Of a stretch of 64,000 nt of DNA, positions 9,107-19,169 are shown piece after piece (positions within the stretch are counted from its first letter, which is position 1; each line of letters opens with the position of its first letter). The position numbers were made by a program, and so were the translations under genes. Below the pieces are notes generated by a model, which was given only the letters and a program-made list of their open reading frames with translations, was not told where the DNA came from and did not search any database. Source of the stretch: Priestia aryabhattai B8W22 (GTDB lineage: Bacteria; Bacillota; Bacilli; Bacillales; Bacillaceae_H); assembly GCF_000956595.1 (NCBI RefSeq), contig NZ_JYOO01000005.1, positions 143,460 through 207,459 of the forward strand, written 5' to 3'.

Positions 9107-9901
9107 ATGAAAGTTGACAAACATATTCATACTCCATTTTGCCCACACGGTTCGCCTGATTCATTGCAACAATATGTTGAACAGGCGATTTCCCTGAACT
9201 TTGGCGAGATTTCGTTTACAGAGCATGCTCCATTACCAAAAAGCTTCATTGATCCGACGCCTGATCGAGACAGCGGAATGGCTCCTGACAAACTTGATCG
9301 CTACATTCAAAACGTACAGCAAGTAAAAAAAGAGTTTGAGCGCGATATTCGTATTAATATCGGATTGGAAGTTGACTTTATTGAAGGATTTGAACACGAA
9401 ACAACCGATTTCTTAAACGAATATGGTCCTTATCTCGATGACAGCATCCTTTCTGTTCACTTCTTAAAGCACGAAGAAGGATATGACTGCCTAGATTTTA
9501 GCGCTGACGTATTTGCACATATTGTACAGAAGTTTGGCAGCGTAAGCAAAGTATATGATAAGTATTACAACACGGTATTACGCTCTGTACAGGCCAGTTT
9601 AGGCGTTTATAAGCCTAAGCGCATTGGTCATATGACACTCGTACATAAATTTCAAAGTCGCTTTCCATATGAAGACACACTTTCCCCTATTATTTTATCA
9701 ATACTCGATGAAATAAAAATGAAAGATCTGGCGTTAGATTATAATGGTGCAGGATTGTTTAAACCTTTGTGCAAGGAAGCGTATCCAGCTCCCTTTGTCG
9801 TAAAAGCAGCCCAACAGAAAAAAATCCCTCTCGTATATGGGTCAGACGCCCACTGTGCGAAGGATTTAGGCCAAGGCTATGGAGAGCTCCATTTAGGATA
9901 A
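9107..9901 (+). CDS. hisJ: Histidinol-phosphatase, PHP family (HisJ)
   Basis: Hydrolyses histidinol phosphate to histidinol, the penultimate step of histidine synthesis. The 264 residues have the PHP signature: DKHIHTPFCPHG at 4-15 (metal-binding His pair), FTEHAP near 39-44, GLEVDFI, and the C-terminal DYNGAGL and YGSDAHCA blocks. The start ATG 9107 is set by AAAAAGGAGG 8-9 bases upstream; the frame is open further 5' without a ribosome site. The 3' end overlaps the convergent refZ by 9 bases. Confidence 0.92.
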   Translation: MKVDKHIHTPFCPHGSPDSLQQYVEQAISLNFGEISFTEHAPLPKSFIDPTPDRDSGMAPDKLDRYIQNVQQVKKEFERDIRINIGLEVDFIEGFEHETTDFLNEYGPYLDDSILSVHFLKHEEGYDCLDFSADVFAHIVQKFGSVSKVYDKYYNTVLRSVQASLGVYKPKRIGHMTLVHKFQSRFPYEDTLSPIILSILDEIKMKDLALDYNGAGLFKPLCKEAYPAPFVVKAAQQKKIPLVYGSDAHCAKDLGQGYGELHLG

Positions 9902-10540
9902 TTGAACGCGCAGTTTGTTTGTCCGCTCATATGGCAAACATACCGTTGTGTGCACCCATTGCTCAAGCTCAATCGCATATTGCTGAACAAAATACGGTTC
10001 GTGAGGCAATATATGAAGAACTTCACTTAGATACTGAGGATGAAGATAAGGCATAGAGAGCATGCCCTTAAGTTCAATAATTGTAAAGGAAACGTGCAGC
10101 TTTCGAAACTCCTTTTCTTTCATCCCTCTTTCAAGGATTGTTTTTAAGTAGTATTTTTCCTTGGTTAAATACGTAGTCATAACTTCTCGAATTAAAATCG
10201 TGTCAAGAGAGATTTCTCTATATACGAGCCGGGCAATATGCCTATTTTCGTGCTGATAATGTAAGATAGCTCGAATCATCACGATCATACTTTCTGTTGA
10301 AGACAGCTTTTTCATTTCTTGGAACGCTTGCTCCAGCACCCCAATATAACCTTCAAAATAAGAAATCACTAAACTTTCAAGTAATCCTTCTTTGCTATGA
10401 AAATAATATGAAATATTCGCTACGTTCACTTTCGCTTTTCCTGCAATCTCGCGTACCGACGTACCATCAAAACCTTTTACGTTAAAAAGAGAAACAGCCG
10501 CATCAATAATTTTCTCTTTCGTTTTTGACTGTACAGCCAT
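9893..10540 (-). CDS. refZ: TetR-type regulator RefZ
   Basis: A DNA-binding protein of 215 residues with a TetR helix-turn-helix at about 10-55 (EKIIDAAVSLFNVKGF, then VANISYYFHSKEGLLE). The rest is the Bacillus RefZ-type ligand/effector domain. In B. subtilis RefZ binds sites near the origin and promotes the shift of FtsZ to the pole at sporulation. Identity is judged from overall similarity and position beside hisJ and ezrA. No RefZ-box was identified in this window. Confidence 0.88.
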   Translation of the reverse strand: MAVQSKTKEKIIDAAVSLFNVKGFDGTSVREIAGKAKVNVANISYYFHSKEGLLESLVISYFEGYIGVLEQAFQEMKKLSSTESMIVMIRAILHYQHENRHIARLVYREISLDTILIREVMTTYLTKEKYYLKTILERGMKEKEFRKLHVSFTIIELKGMLSMPYLHPQYLSEVLHILPHEPYFVQQYAIELEQWVHTTVCLPYERTNKLRVQLS

Positions 10541-10584
10541 CTATCTACACCTCATTTCGATTTATTTTTACAAAACATATATGA

Positions 10585-10613
10585 TTGCAAAATTGTGTAG
10601 AAATCGTTACAGT
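10585..10613 (+). promoter_or_regulatory. Candidate SigA promoter of ytsP
   Basis: TTGCAA (10585-10590), a 17-base spacer, and TACAGT (10608-10613) lie 145 bases before the ytsP start. The spacing is ideal and the hexamers are moderate. Confidence 0.4.
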
Positions 10614-10757
10614 ATTTAAAAAGGATTTTAGTAGCCTCTCTACATAATTCGTGATAGGCTTTTTAGTTCCTGTAATCTTTTATCGACAAAGTAGCGTTAA
10701 AACTGACGTTTCCTGATAAAAATTCATTAAATCTTATGTTGAATGGAGGAGAATACA

Positions 10758-11237
10758 TTGTTTAATGTCGAAAACTACAGCGGCTCAAAACAAAAAGATT
10801 ATGAATTAGTAATTAAGCAATTACGCGCCTTATTAGAAGGAGAAAGCAATACGATTGCTAATCTAGCAAATGCTTCCGCTTTGCTAAATCAATTTTTAAA
10901 TGAAGTAAACTGGGTAGGTTTTTATTTAATGGAAGACGGAGAGTTAGTGCTTGGACCTTTCCAGGGACTGCCGGCTTGCGTTCGTATTCCACTTGGAAAA
11001 GGCGTATGCGGTACAGCAGCTCAAAATCAAAAAACAGAGCGAATCGAAGATGTTCACGCCTTCCCTGGCCACATTGCATGTGACGCTGCTTCTCAATCTG
11101 AAATCGTTGTACCAATTGTAAAAGACGGTCAGCTTTTAGGTGTTCTTGATATCGACAGTCCAATCAAAAATCGCTTTGATGAAATCGATCAACAGTATCT
11201 TGAAGAATTCGTCAAAGAACTTACTTCTTTTCTTTGA
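10758..11237 (+). CDS. ytsP: GAF-domain free methionine-(R)-sulfoxide reductase (YtsP)
   Basis: Reduces free methionine-R-sulfoxide. The 159-residue protein is a single GAF domain with the three conserved cysteines: LPACVRIP, KGVCGTA and HIACDAAS. The final cysteine lies in the substrate pocket with a resolving partner. I choose TTG 10758 as start because GGAGGA lies 7 bases before it and the product then begins MFNVE, like B. subtilis YtsP. The ATG at 10743 lies upstream of that ribosome site. Confidence 0.9.
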   Translation: MFNVENYSGSKQKDYELVIKQLRALLEGESNTIANLANASALLNQFLNEVNWVGFYLMEDGELVLGPFQGLPACVRIPLGKGVCGTAAQNQKTERIEDVHAFPGHIACDAASQSEIVVPIVKDGQLLGVLDIDSPIKNRFDEIDQQYLEEFVKELTSFL

Positions 11238-11245
11238 ATATGAAT

Positions 11246-11282
11246 AAGCAAAAAAACCGCTGCGAATCAGCGGTTTTTGCTT
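11246..11282 (+). terminator. Terminator of ytsP
   Basis: AAAACCGCTG and CAGCGGTTTT form a stem around CGAAT, extended by AAGC/GCTT, with T-rich sequence after it. It lies 9 bases after the ytsP stop. Confidence 0.85.
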
Positions 11283-11397
11283 ATTAAACAAACGTTTGAT
11301 TAGCCCATCACCACCGTTTTCTTACGTTCTTTCTTCTCCTTTCATACTTCAGATGAATATATCCTTTCTTTTACATTCTTTTAATCTTCCATCTCCC

Positions 11398-11426
11398 TTG
11401 ACTTTATACGAGGAAACACCTATAAT
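11398..11426 (+). promoter_or_regulatory. SigA promoter of rpsD
   Basis: TTGACT (11398-11403), a 17-base spacer and a consensus TATAAT (11421-11426). Transcription would begin near 11433, leaving a leader of about 220 nt before rpsD. This is the best SigA promoter in the window, as fits a ribosomal protein gene. Confidence 0.85.
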
Positions 11427-11432
11427 ACTCGT

Positions 11433-11653
11433 TGTGTGAAATATTGCAGCTTATACAATCTTCTTTATGTTTTTTCATTTTGTTCCTCATTAAAAGGTTG
11501 TTTTACAGAAGTAGCAATTCTTTTAACAAGATGGTGTATCGTGTAACTCTCTGCTGCTAGAGCGATGGTACATGAAAACAAAATGAGCATATCGCTAGAA
11601 TGTGTCTGTTTTTGTTTTGCATAAAATAAAAACACAAACAAGGAGGAGTCATC
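11433..11653 (+). promoter_or_regulatory. rpsD mRNA leader (probable S4 autoregulatory leader)
   Basis: A leader of about 220 nt lies between the strong promoter and the rpsD ATG. In B. subtilis the equivalent leader folds into a pseudoknot that S4 binds to repress its own synthesis. Here the assignment rests on position and length; I did not derive the fold. The part before it (11283-11397) shows nothing recognisable. Confidence 0.5.
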
Positions 11654-12256
11654 ATGGCTCGTTATACAGGTCCAAGTTGGAAAATCTCTCGTCGCTTAGG
11701 TCTTTCTCTAAGTGGTACAGGTAAAGAATTAGAAAAACGCCCTTACGCTCCAGGTCCACACGGCCCAGGTCAACGTAAGAAAATTTCTGAGTACGGTTTA
11801 CAATTACAAGAAAAGCAAAAATTACGCCACATGTATGGTGTAACTGAGCGTCAATTCCGTAACTTATTCGTTGCTGCTGGTAAATTAACTGGTAAGCACG
11901 GTGAGAACTTCATGATTCTTTTAGAAGCTCGTCTTGATAACTTAGTATACCGTATGGGTCTTGCACGCACTCGTCGTCAAGCTCGTCAATTAGTTAACCA
12001 CGGTCACGTTTTAGTTGACGGTAAACGCGTTGACATCCCATCTTACCGTGTACAACCTGGTCAAGTGATCGGTGTTCGCGAAAAATCTCGCAACCTTTCA
12101 ATCGTGAAAGAAGCGCTTGAAGTTAACAACTTCGTACCAGACTACTTAACAGTAGACGCTGAGAAATTAGAAGGTACATTCACTCGCTTACCTGAGCGTT
12201 CTGAATTATCTGCTGAAATCAACGAAGCACTAATCGTAGAGTTCTACTCTCGTTAA
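11654..12256 (+). CDS. rpsD: 30S ribosomal protein S4
   Basis: A primary 16S rRNA-binding protein of the small subunit, needed for assembly and decoding accuracy. The 200 residues match the Bacillus S4 length. [16 protein letters not shown] at the N-terminus, then the S4 RNA-binding domain from about 90 ([20 protein letters not shown], then [17 protein letters not shown]). Codon use is strongly biased, as for a highly expressed gene. Start ATG 11654 follows AAGGAGGAGTC. It is monocistronic. Confidence 0.98.
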   Translation: MARYTGPSWKISRRLGLSLSGTGKELEKRPYAPGPHGPGQRKKISEYGLQLQEKQKLRHMYGVTERQFRNLFVAAGKLTGKHGENFMILLEARLDNLVYRMGLARTRRQARQLVNHGHVLVDGKRVDIPSYRVQPGQVIGVREKSRNLSIVKEALEVNNFVPDYLTVDAEKLEGTFTRLPERSELSAEINEALIVEFYSR

Positions 12257-12258
12257 TA

Positions 12259-12293
12259 GTAAAAAGCCGTTCCTTATGGGGCGGCTTTTTTAC
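12259..12293 (+). terminator. Terminator of rpsD
   Basis: GTAAAAAGCCG pairs with CGGCTTTTTTAC, with a T run within the right arm, directly after the rpsD stop. Confidence 0.85.
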
Positions 12294-12304
12294 TGTCTTT
12301 ATAT

Positions 12305-12329
12305 AAAAAAAAGGCCTTTCGGCCTTTTT

Positions 12330-12331
<2 letters not shown>
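12305..12331 (-). terminator. Terminator of tyrS
   Basis: AAAAAGGCC-TTTC-GGCCTTTTT is a compact hairpin with A/T runs on both sides. It lies at the tyrS stop codon and can act in both directions between rpsD and tyrS. Confidence 0.85.
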
Positions 12332-13885
<1,554 letters not shown>

Positions 13886-13932
13886 GTTTACACCCCACAA
13901 TTATGAATGATTTCATTTTAAAATTCAAGTCC

Positions 13933-13967
13933 AAAAAAAAGTTCAAACAGCTGGCTGTTTGAACTTT
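13933..13967 (-). terminator. Terminator of acsA
   Basis: AAGTTCAAACAG-CTGG-CTGTTTGAACTT with an A8 run on the plus strand (T8 in the transcript) lies 46 bases after the acsA stop. Confidence 0.9.
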
Positions 13968-14012
13968 ATAAAAATCATTTATTTTCCCTACAAAGATTGA
14001 AACGTTTACTCC

Positions 14013-15728
14013 TTAGTCTTCCATCGTTGACAAATCGCCCGTTGGCAAATCTAATTCCCATGCTTTTAAAACGCGGCGCATAATTTTACCACTTCGTGTT
14101 TTAGGCAGCTTATCTTTAAACTCGATTTCACGCGGAGCTGCATGAGCAGCTAACCCTTTTTTCACAAATTGACGAATATCTTCAATCAGTTCATCTGAAG
14201 ATTCATACCCATCTCTAAGTGCGATAAATGCTTTAATAATTTCCCCGCGCACAGGATCAGGCTTACCAATGACACCCGCTTCTGCTACAGCTGGGTGTTC
14301 AACAAGCTTACTTTCTACTTCAAATGGACCCACACGTTCTCCTGCCGTCATAATAACGTCATCGATTCGGCCTTGGAACCAAAAATAACCGTCTTCATCC
14401 ATATACGCCGAATCACCTGATACGTACCAATCACCTGGCATAAAATATGACTCATACTTTTCTTTGTTGTTCCAAATTGCATGCATCATAGATGGCCAGC
14501 CTTTTTTAATTGCTAAGTTCCCCATTCGATAAGGTGGAAGCTCTTGTCCTTGATCGTCAACGATTGCTGCTTGTACACCCGGAATAGGTTTTCCCATAGA
14601 TCCTGGTTTAATTTTCATAGACGGATAATTACAAATCGTCTGACCGCCAGTTTCAGTCATCCACCACGTGTCATGAATACGTTTTTGGAAAACCTTCATT
14701 CCCCAGCGTACCACTTCAGGATTTAATGGTTCTCCCACGCTTAATACATGTCTGAGGTTGCTTAAATCATAGCGTTTAACTAAGTCATCGCCAGCACCCA
14801 TTAGCATACGAAATGCTGTAGGTGCACTGTACCACACCGTTACGCCAAAATCTTCAAGTGCTTGATACCATGCATCTGGACTAAAGCGTCCCCCTATAAT
14901 CACATTTGTTGCTCCAGCAAGCCAAGGACCAAAAATTCCGTAGGAAGTTCCCGTTACCCAACCCGGATCTGCTGTACACCAATACACATCGTCATCTTTT
15001 AAGTCGAGCACCCACTTAGCAGTTTGATAATGCTGAAGCATTGCATTATGAACGTGAAGCACCCCTTTTGGTTTTCCAGTTGAACCTGATGTATAATGAA
15101 GCAGCATGCCATCTGTTCTATCTACCCACTCAATCTCCACCTCTTTATTCGCCGCTTCTAGTCGCTTCAGAAAATCTAGTTGAATGCCTTCTTCTTCTAC
15201 ATTTTCCCCTACAAGGAAAATGTGTTTTAAAGCTGGCAAATCTTTCACAGGAACGCGGCTCAGCAATTCAGGCGTTGTAATTAACACTTTTGCATCACTG
15301 TCTTGCAAACGATCTTTTACTGCACCTTCCATGAACGCTTCAAACAAAGGCCCAACAATAGCGCCAAGCTTTACCGCGCCTAACAATGCAAAATAAAGTT
15401 CCGGAGAGCGAGGCATAAAGATAAACACGCGATCTCCCTTCTCTACGTCTGCTTGTTTTAGCACGTTTGCGGCTTTGTTTGACCATTCTTTCATTTCTTT
15501 GAATGTATATTTTTCATTGCGCTGCGCATCTCGATAATAAAGCGCAACTTTATTTTTACGCGTAGAGTTTGCGTGCTTATCAATTGCTTCATAAGCTGCA
15601 TTTAATTTACCTGTTTCATGCCATGAAAATTCCTTCTCCACTTGTGACCAGTCAAAGGTTTGATACGTTTTATCGTAGTCCTGTAAGTTGTATACCCCTT
15701 CAATTACAGGAAGCGCTTCCACCTTCAT
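14013..15728 (-). CDS. acsA: Acetyl-CoA synthetase (AMP-forming)
   Basis: Activates acetate to acetyl-CoA via acetyl-AMP. The 571 residues carry the adenylate-forming motif HYTSGSTGKPKG, the WMTETGG block, and the C-terminal PKTRSGKIMRR, whose lysine is the acetylation site that AcuA modifies and AcuC deacetylates in B. subtilis. The frame stays open 150 bases upstream, but ATG 15728 has an AAGGGGGAG site and gives the usual length. It is divergent from acuABC with a TTGTGA/TATAAT promoter and a cre-like site in its first codons. Confidence 0.96.
   Translation of the reverse strand: MKVEALPVIEGVYNLQDYDKTYQTFDWSQVEKEFSWHETGKLNAAYEAIDKHANSTRKNKVALYYRDAQRNEKYTFKEMKEWSNKAANVLKQADVEKGDRVFIFMPRSPELYFALLGAVKLGAIVGPLFEAFMEGAVKDRLQDSDAKVLITTPELLSRVPVKDLPALKHIFLVGENVEEEGIQLDFLKRLEAANKEVEIEWVDRTDGMLLHYTSGSTGKPKGVLHVHNAMLQHYQTAKWVLDLKDDDVYWCTADPGWVTGTSYGIFGPWLAGATNVIIGGRFSPDAWYQALEDFGVTVWYSAPTAFRMLMGAGDDLVKRYDLSNLRHVLSVGEPLNPEVVRWGMKVFQKRIHDTWWMTETGGQTICNYPSMKIKPGSMGKPIPGVQAAIVDDQGQELPPYRMGNLAIKKGWPSMMHAIWNNKEKYESYFMPGDWYVSGDSAYMDEDGYFWFQGRIDDVIMTAGERVGPFEVESKLVEHPAVAEAGVIGKPDPVRGEIIKAFIALRDGYESSDELIEDIRQFVKKGLAAHAAPREIEFKDKLPKTRSGKIMRRVLKAWELDLPTGDLSTMED
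15708..15721 (-). promoter_or_regulatory. Candidate cre (CcpA) site at the start of acsA
   Basis: On the minus strand TGGAAGCGCTTCCT has a 12-base perfect palindrome core (GGAAGCGCTTCC) and differs from the consensus TGWAANCGNTNWCA at three positions. It covers codons 3-7 of acsA, downstream of the promoter, where a road-block is possible. The B. subtilis acsA gene is known to be CcpA-repressed. Confidence 0.45.
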
Positions 15729-15764
15729 CACAAACTCCCCCTTATGTATAAAATTTACAAACCT

Positions 15765-15793
15765 ATTATATAACAAAAATAGACTTTTCACAA
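15765..15793 (-). promoter_or_regulatory. SigA promoter of acsA
   Basis: On the minus strand TTGTGA (15788-15793), a 17-base spacer, and TATAAT (15765-15770). The start of transcription would be near 15758, about 30 bases before the ATG. Confidence 0.7.
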
Positions 15794-15942
15794 TTTTATA
15801 AAAATTATTTGTCGGAATTAGGATAATAGTCTCCCTTGTTATATGACAACCTTTGTTATATAAGTGTCGAATTAACAAGAATCTCTTTATAATTTTCTAT
15901 TCTATGTTTTTAAAAAAACTCCTTTTCTTTTATTTAATTTTT

Positions 15943-15983
15943 TGAAAACGCTTTAATCCAGTCGTTTTTTTTTGTATTATAAT
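15943..15983 (+). promoter_or_regulatory. acuABC promoter with overlapping cre site
   Basis: TGAAAACGCTTTAA (15943-15956) matches the cre consensus TGWAANCGNTNWCA at 13 of 14 positions. TATAAT (15978-15983) follows, with a weak -35 overlapping the right end of the cre. Binding of CcpA here should block the promoter. This agrees with glucose repression of acuABC in B. subtilis. Confidence 0.75.
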
Positions 15984-16015
15984 ACAGATAAGACTGCTTG
16001 AAGGTGGTGATTCAT

Positions 16016-16648
16016 GTGAAACATTCCCAAACGTACAATATGAAAGAACTAAAAACAGCTGTTGGAACAATTGTTATTGAAGGACCTGTCTCCTCACAGA
16101 CCTTGCAACAACTTGATTTTCATGAGCAACTAACGGCCTTTCGTCCACCTGAACAGCAAAAAGAAGCATTGATCGAGATTGCCAACTTGCCTGAAGGTAG
16201 AATCATTATTGCTCGCTATCATCATACAATCATTGGTTACGTAACCTTCTTATATCCCGATCCTCTAGAACGATGGTCGGAAGGAAATATGGAGAATTTA
16301 ATCGAATTAGGAGCTATAGAGGTAGCTGCTCCATTTCGCAGCTACGCTGTTGGTAAAAACCTGCTTATCGTATCTATGATGGATGATGCAATGGAAGATT
16401 ATATTGTCATTACGACAGAATACTACTGGCATTGGGATTTAAAAGGAACAGGGCTAAATGTGTGGGATTATCGCAAAATTATGGAGAAAATGATGAATAA
16501 AGGCGGACTGACGTGGTTTGCTACAGATGATCCGGAAATTAGCTCCCACCCTGCTAATTGTTTGATGGTAAGAATCGGGAGCAGAGTCTCTCAAGAAAGC
16601 ATGCAAGAATTTGATAGCCTGCGCTTTCGAAATCGCTTTATGTATTAA
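16016..16648 (+). CDS. acuA: Protein acetyltransferase AcuA (GNAT)
   Basis: In B. subtilis this enzyme acetylates the active-site lysine of AcsA and shuts it off. The 210 residues show the conserved FRPPEQQKEAL and YPDPLERWSEGN blocks and a GNAT core (ELGAIEVAAPFRSYAVGKNLL binds acetyl-CoA). I choose GTG 16016: AAGGTGG lies about 8 bases before it and the product length then equals B. subtilis AcuA. An in-frame TTG at 15998 has no ribosome site. First gene of acuABC, divergent from its target acsA. Confidence 0.93.
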   Translation: MKHSQTYNMKELKTAVGTIVIEGPVSSQTLQQLDFHEQLTAFRPPEQQKEALIEIANLPEGRIIIARYHHTIIGYVTFLYPDPLERWSEGNMENLIELGAIEVAAPFRSYAVGKNLLIVSMMDDAMEDYIVITTEYYWHWDLKGTGLNVWDYRKIMEKMMNKGGLTWFATDDPEISSHPANCLMVRIGSRVSQESMQEFDSLRFRNRFMY

Positions 16649-16678
16649 GCTGATCTTTAAGAAAAGGAGCCGTGTCTG

Positions 16679-17320
16679 ATGATTGTTGAAGAAATGATGA
16701 AAACCGATCTCGTTACCTTAACCCCCGACCATACGATTGCTGAAGCTATAAAACTTTTAGATACACATAAGATTAGACATATTCCTATCGTTAATGATCT
16801 TCATCATGTAGTTGGCATCATTTCTGACCGAGACGTAAGAGATGCAAGTCCATCTATTTTAGATAATACTTATACATCTGTTCTTCTATCCGAACCCGTG
16901 CGGATAATTATGCAAACAGAAGTCATTACAGCTCACCCTCTTGATTTTGTTGAAGAAATTGCAAGTATTTTTTATGAACATCAAATCGGTTGTATTCCCG
17001 TCACAAAAAACAAGCGGTTAGTAGGCGTTGTTACCGAAAGAGATCTATTACATACGTTTATTCAGCTTACCGGCACCAATAAACCAGGTTCACAAATTGA
17101 AATAAAAGTAGAAAATAAGGCTGGCGTGCTCGCTGAAGTTACATCCCTCTTTGGTTCAAAGAGAACAAACATCTTAAGCGTACTTGTCTACCCTGATGTA
17201 GATGAACGATATAAAATCCTTGTACTTCGCATTCAAGCTATCAATCCATTGATTAGTATAAATACATTAAAAGAAAACGGCTATGAGGTGCTATGGCCTA
17301 AATTACCGGAGATGACGTAA
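16679..17320 (+). CDS. acuB: AcuB: CBS-domain pair with C-terminal ACT domain
   Basis: A small-molecule-sensing protein of the acetoin/acetate utilisation operon; its exact role is unknown. The 213 residues hold two CBS motifs (about 1-60, MTDLVTLTPDHTIAE-like to GIISDRD; and about 75-135, ending GVVTERDL) and an ACT-like domain from about 140 (IEIKVENKAGVLAEVTSLFG). It starts 30 bases after acuA with GGAGCCGTG. Its stop overlaps the acuC start (TAATG). Confidence 0.93.
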   Translation: MIVEEMMKTDLVTLTPDHTIAEAIKLLDTHKIRHIPIVNDLHHVVGIISDRDVRDASPSILDNTYTSVLLSEPVRIIMQTEVITAHPLDFVEEIASIFYEHQIGCIPVTKNKRLVGVVTERDLLHTFIQLTGTNKPGSQIEIKVENKAGVLAEVTSLFGSKRTNILSVLVYPDVDERYKILVLRIQAINPLISINTLKENGYEVLWPKLPEMT

Positions 17321-18483
17321 TGACTAGTAATGCTGTATTTATTTATTCAGATGATATTCTTTCGTACAAATTCAGCAATAATCATCCGTTTAACCAGCTT
17401 CGTGTTCAACTAACATATGAACTGTTACGGGAATTTGGCGCTTTAACCAATCAAGATATTGTATTACCGCGGATGGCATCTGATGAAGAACTTCAGCTTG
17501 TCCATGATACTAGCTATATTCAAGCGGTAAAATTAGCAGGAAGCGGGGAGCTTTCTGTTGAAAAAGCAGCAGATTTTGGTCTTGGAACAGAAGACACACC
17601 TATGTTTCCCAACATGCATGAAGCCAGTGCATTTTTAGTTGGGGGTACACTTACTGCTGTAGATTATGTGATGACTGGAAAAGCTAAGCATGCTCTGAAT
17701 TTAGGAGGAGGATTGCACCACGGCTTTCGAGGGAAAGCTTCAGGCTTCTGTATTTATAACGATAGCGCGGTAGCCATCAAATATATGCAGCAAAAGTACA
17801 ACGCGCGCGTTCTCTATGTCGATACAGATGCTCACCACGGTGACGGTGTTCAATGGACATTTTATGACGACCCTTCCGTTTGTACTCTTTCCATTCATGA
17901 AACGGGACGCTACTTGTTTCCAGGCACGGGAAACGTTAACGAACGCGGGCATAGTGAAGGCTATGGTTATTCATTTAATGTGCCTGTTGATGCTTATACC
18001 GAAGATGAGTCTTGGCTCGACGTTTATAAAACCTCTTTAAAAGAAGTAGCTGCTTTTTTTAAACCAGATGTTATCTTAACACAAAATGGAGCAGATTCTC
18101 ATTATTACGATCCGCTCACTCATTTATGCGGCACCACGAAAATATACCGTGAAATTCCTAAAATTGCTCATGAAATTGCTCATGAATACTGTCAGGGAAG
18201 ATGGATTGCGGTTGGCGGAGGAGGTTATGATATTTGGCGAGTTGTTCCTCGGGCTTGGTCATTCATTTGGCTTGAAATGATTGAACGAAAGGCAGAAGGC
18301 ATGCTTCCTCTGTCATGGCTTGAAAAATGGACAAAAGTATCGCCTCATCCCGTTTGCACGCTGTGGGATGATGAACCTAATATCTATCAGCCAATTCCAA
18401 GAAAACCAGAAATAACAGAAAAAAACGCTCAAACTCTTGAGCGCGCTCTTTATCCTATTCGTTCTCATACATCTCATTCTTAA
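17320..18483 (+). CDS. acuC: AcuC: class I histone-deacetylase-like protein deacetylase
   Basis: A zinc-dependent deacetylase that reactivates AcsA by removing the acetyl group. The 387 residues have the HDAC landmarks: LGGGLHHG near 128-135, tandem active-site acids/His in DTDAHHGDGVQ at about 167-177, and QNGADSHYYDPL and VGGGGYD. It overlaps acuB by one base, so the three genes are translationally coupled. The context (acsA opposite, acuA upstream) shows a complete on/off acetylation switch. Confidence 0.95.
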   Translation: MTSNAVFIYSDDILSYKFSNNHPFNQLRVQLTYELLREFGALTNQDIVLPRMASDEELQLVHDTSYIQAVKLAGSGELSVEKAADFGLGTEDTPMFPNMHEASAFLVGGTLTAVDYVMTGKAKHALNLGGGLHHGFRGKASGFCIYNDSAVAIKYMQQKYNARVLYVDTDAHHGDGVQWTFYDDPSVCTLSIHETGRYLFPGTGNVNERGHSEGYGYSFNVPVDAYTEDESWLDVYKTSLKEVAAFFKPDVILTQNGADSHYYDPLTHLCGTTKIYREIPKIAHEIAHEYCQGRWIAVGGGGYDIWRVVPRAWSFIWLEMIERKAEGMLPLSWLEKWTKVSPHPVCTLWDDEPNIYQPIPRKPEITEKNAQTLERALYPIRSHTSHS

Positions 18484-18513
18484 AAAAAGGCTATACAAGC
18501 GTATGGCCTTTTT
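18482..18513. terminator. Bidirectional terminator, acuC/motS
   Basis: AAAAAGGCTATAC and GTATGGCCTTTTT form a stem with one G-T pair between convergent acuC and motS. Confidence 0.8.
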
Positions 18514-19169
18514 CACTGTGCTTCGGGATCTGAAATAATAATTTCGACGCGTCTATTTTTTTGCAGATTGTCATTAGACGTGTTCGGAACAAGCGGCTTT
18601 GTATCTCCGTATCCAAGTGCTTCAAAGCGGTTAGCAGAAAGAGAAAAATGGTTCGTTAAATAACGTATGACACCGCTAGCACGCGCTGCCGATAGTTCCC
18701 AATTAGATGGATAACGATAGGTATGAATGGGTCGATTGTCGGTATGACCTTCTACTTTAATATCATTTGGAATAGTACTGAATAACCTTCCTAATTCATC
18801 TAGAAAAGGAGTACCTTTTTTCAAAATGTCTGCTTGTCCTGTTTCAAACAGCACCTGTTCTTGTAAAATAAGCACCACTCCGCGTTCATCTCGCTTAGCA
18901 GTAATGACATGCTGAAGCTTATTTTCCTTCAGGTAGCCCTGCACTTTCGCTAAAATGTTATCCAGCTTTTGAGACTGCTGGCTCTTTTCCACAGAAGCTA
19001 ATGAGCCACCGCTTGTAAGCGAATTGACAACGGTTTGAAACTTTTGATTATCAACGCTAGACATTGAAAATAATAAAATAAAAAAAACTAATATTAACGT
19101 CACCAGATCAGCAAATGTTACCATCCATTTTGGCGACTGCGCCGAATACCTTTTTCTTCTACGCTTCAC
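18513..19169 (-). CDS. motS: Flagellar motor stator protein MotS (MotB-like, Na+ type)
   Basis: Forms the sodium-driven stator with MotP. The 218 residues have one membrane span near 20-40 ([20 protein letters not shown]) with the essential ion-binding Asp, a plug region, and an OmpA-like peptidoglycan-binding domain ([10 protein letters not shown], then [16 protein letters not shown]). I start it at GTG 19169, inside the last codons of motP (GTGAAGCGTAG), rather than at the longer open frame from 19217. B. subtilis MotS also begins with a short basic tail. It is co-transcribed with motP. Confidence 0.9.
   Translation of the reverse strand: MKRRRKRYSAQSPKWMVTFADLVTLILVFFILLFSMSSVDNQKFQTVVNSLTSGGSLASVEKSQQSQKLDNILAKVQGYLKENKLQHVITAKRDERGVVLILQEQVLFETGQADILKKGTPFLDELGRLFSTIPNDIKVEGHTDNRPIHTYRYPSNWELSAARASGVIRYLTNHFSLSANRFEALGYGDTKPLVPNTSNDNLQKNRRVEIIISDPEAQ

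Noticed and set aside
9769..10056. 95-codon plus-strand frame over the hisJ end and refZ
   Set aside because: It overlaps two real genes in other frames and has no ribosome site.
10634..10665. Weak hairpin AGCCTCTC/GATAGGCT followed by TTTTT before ytsP
   Set aside because: Only about five continuous base pairs and a long loop; too weak to call an attenuator.
15729..15878. 50-codon upstream extension of acsA
   Set aside because: It overlaps the acsA promoter; ATG 15728 has a clear ribosome site and gives the family length.
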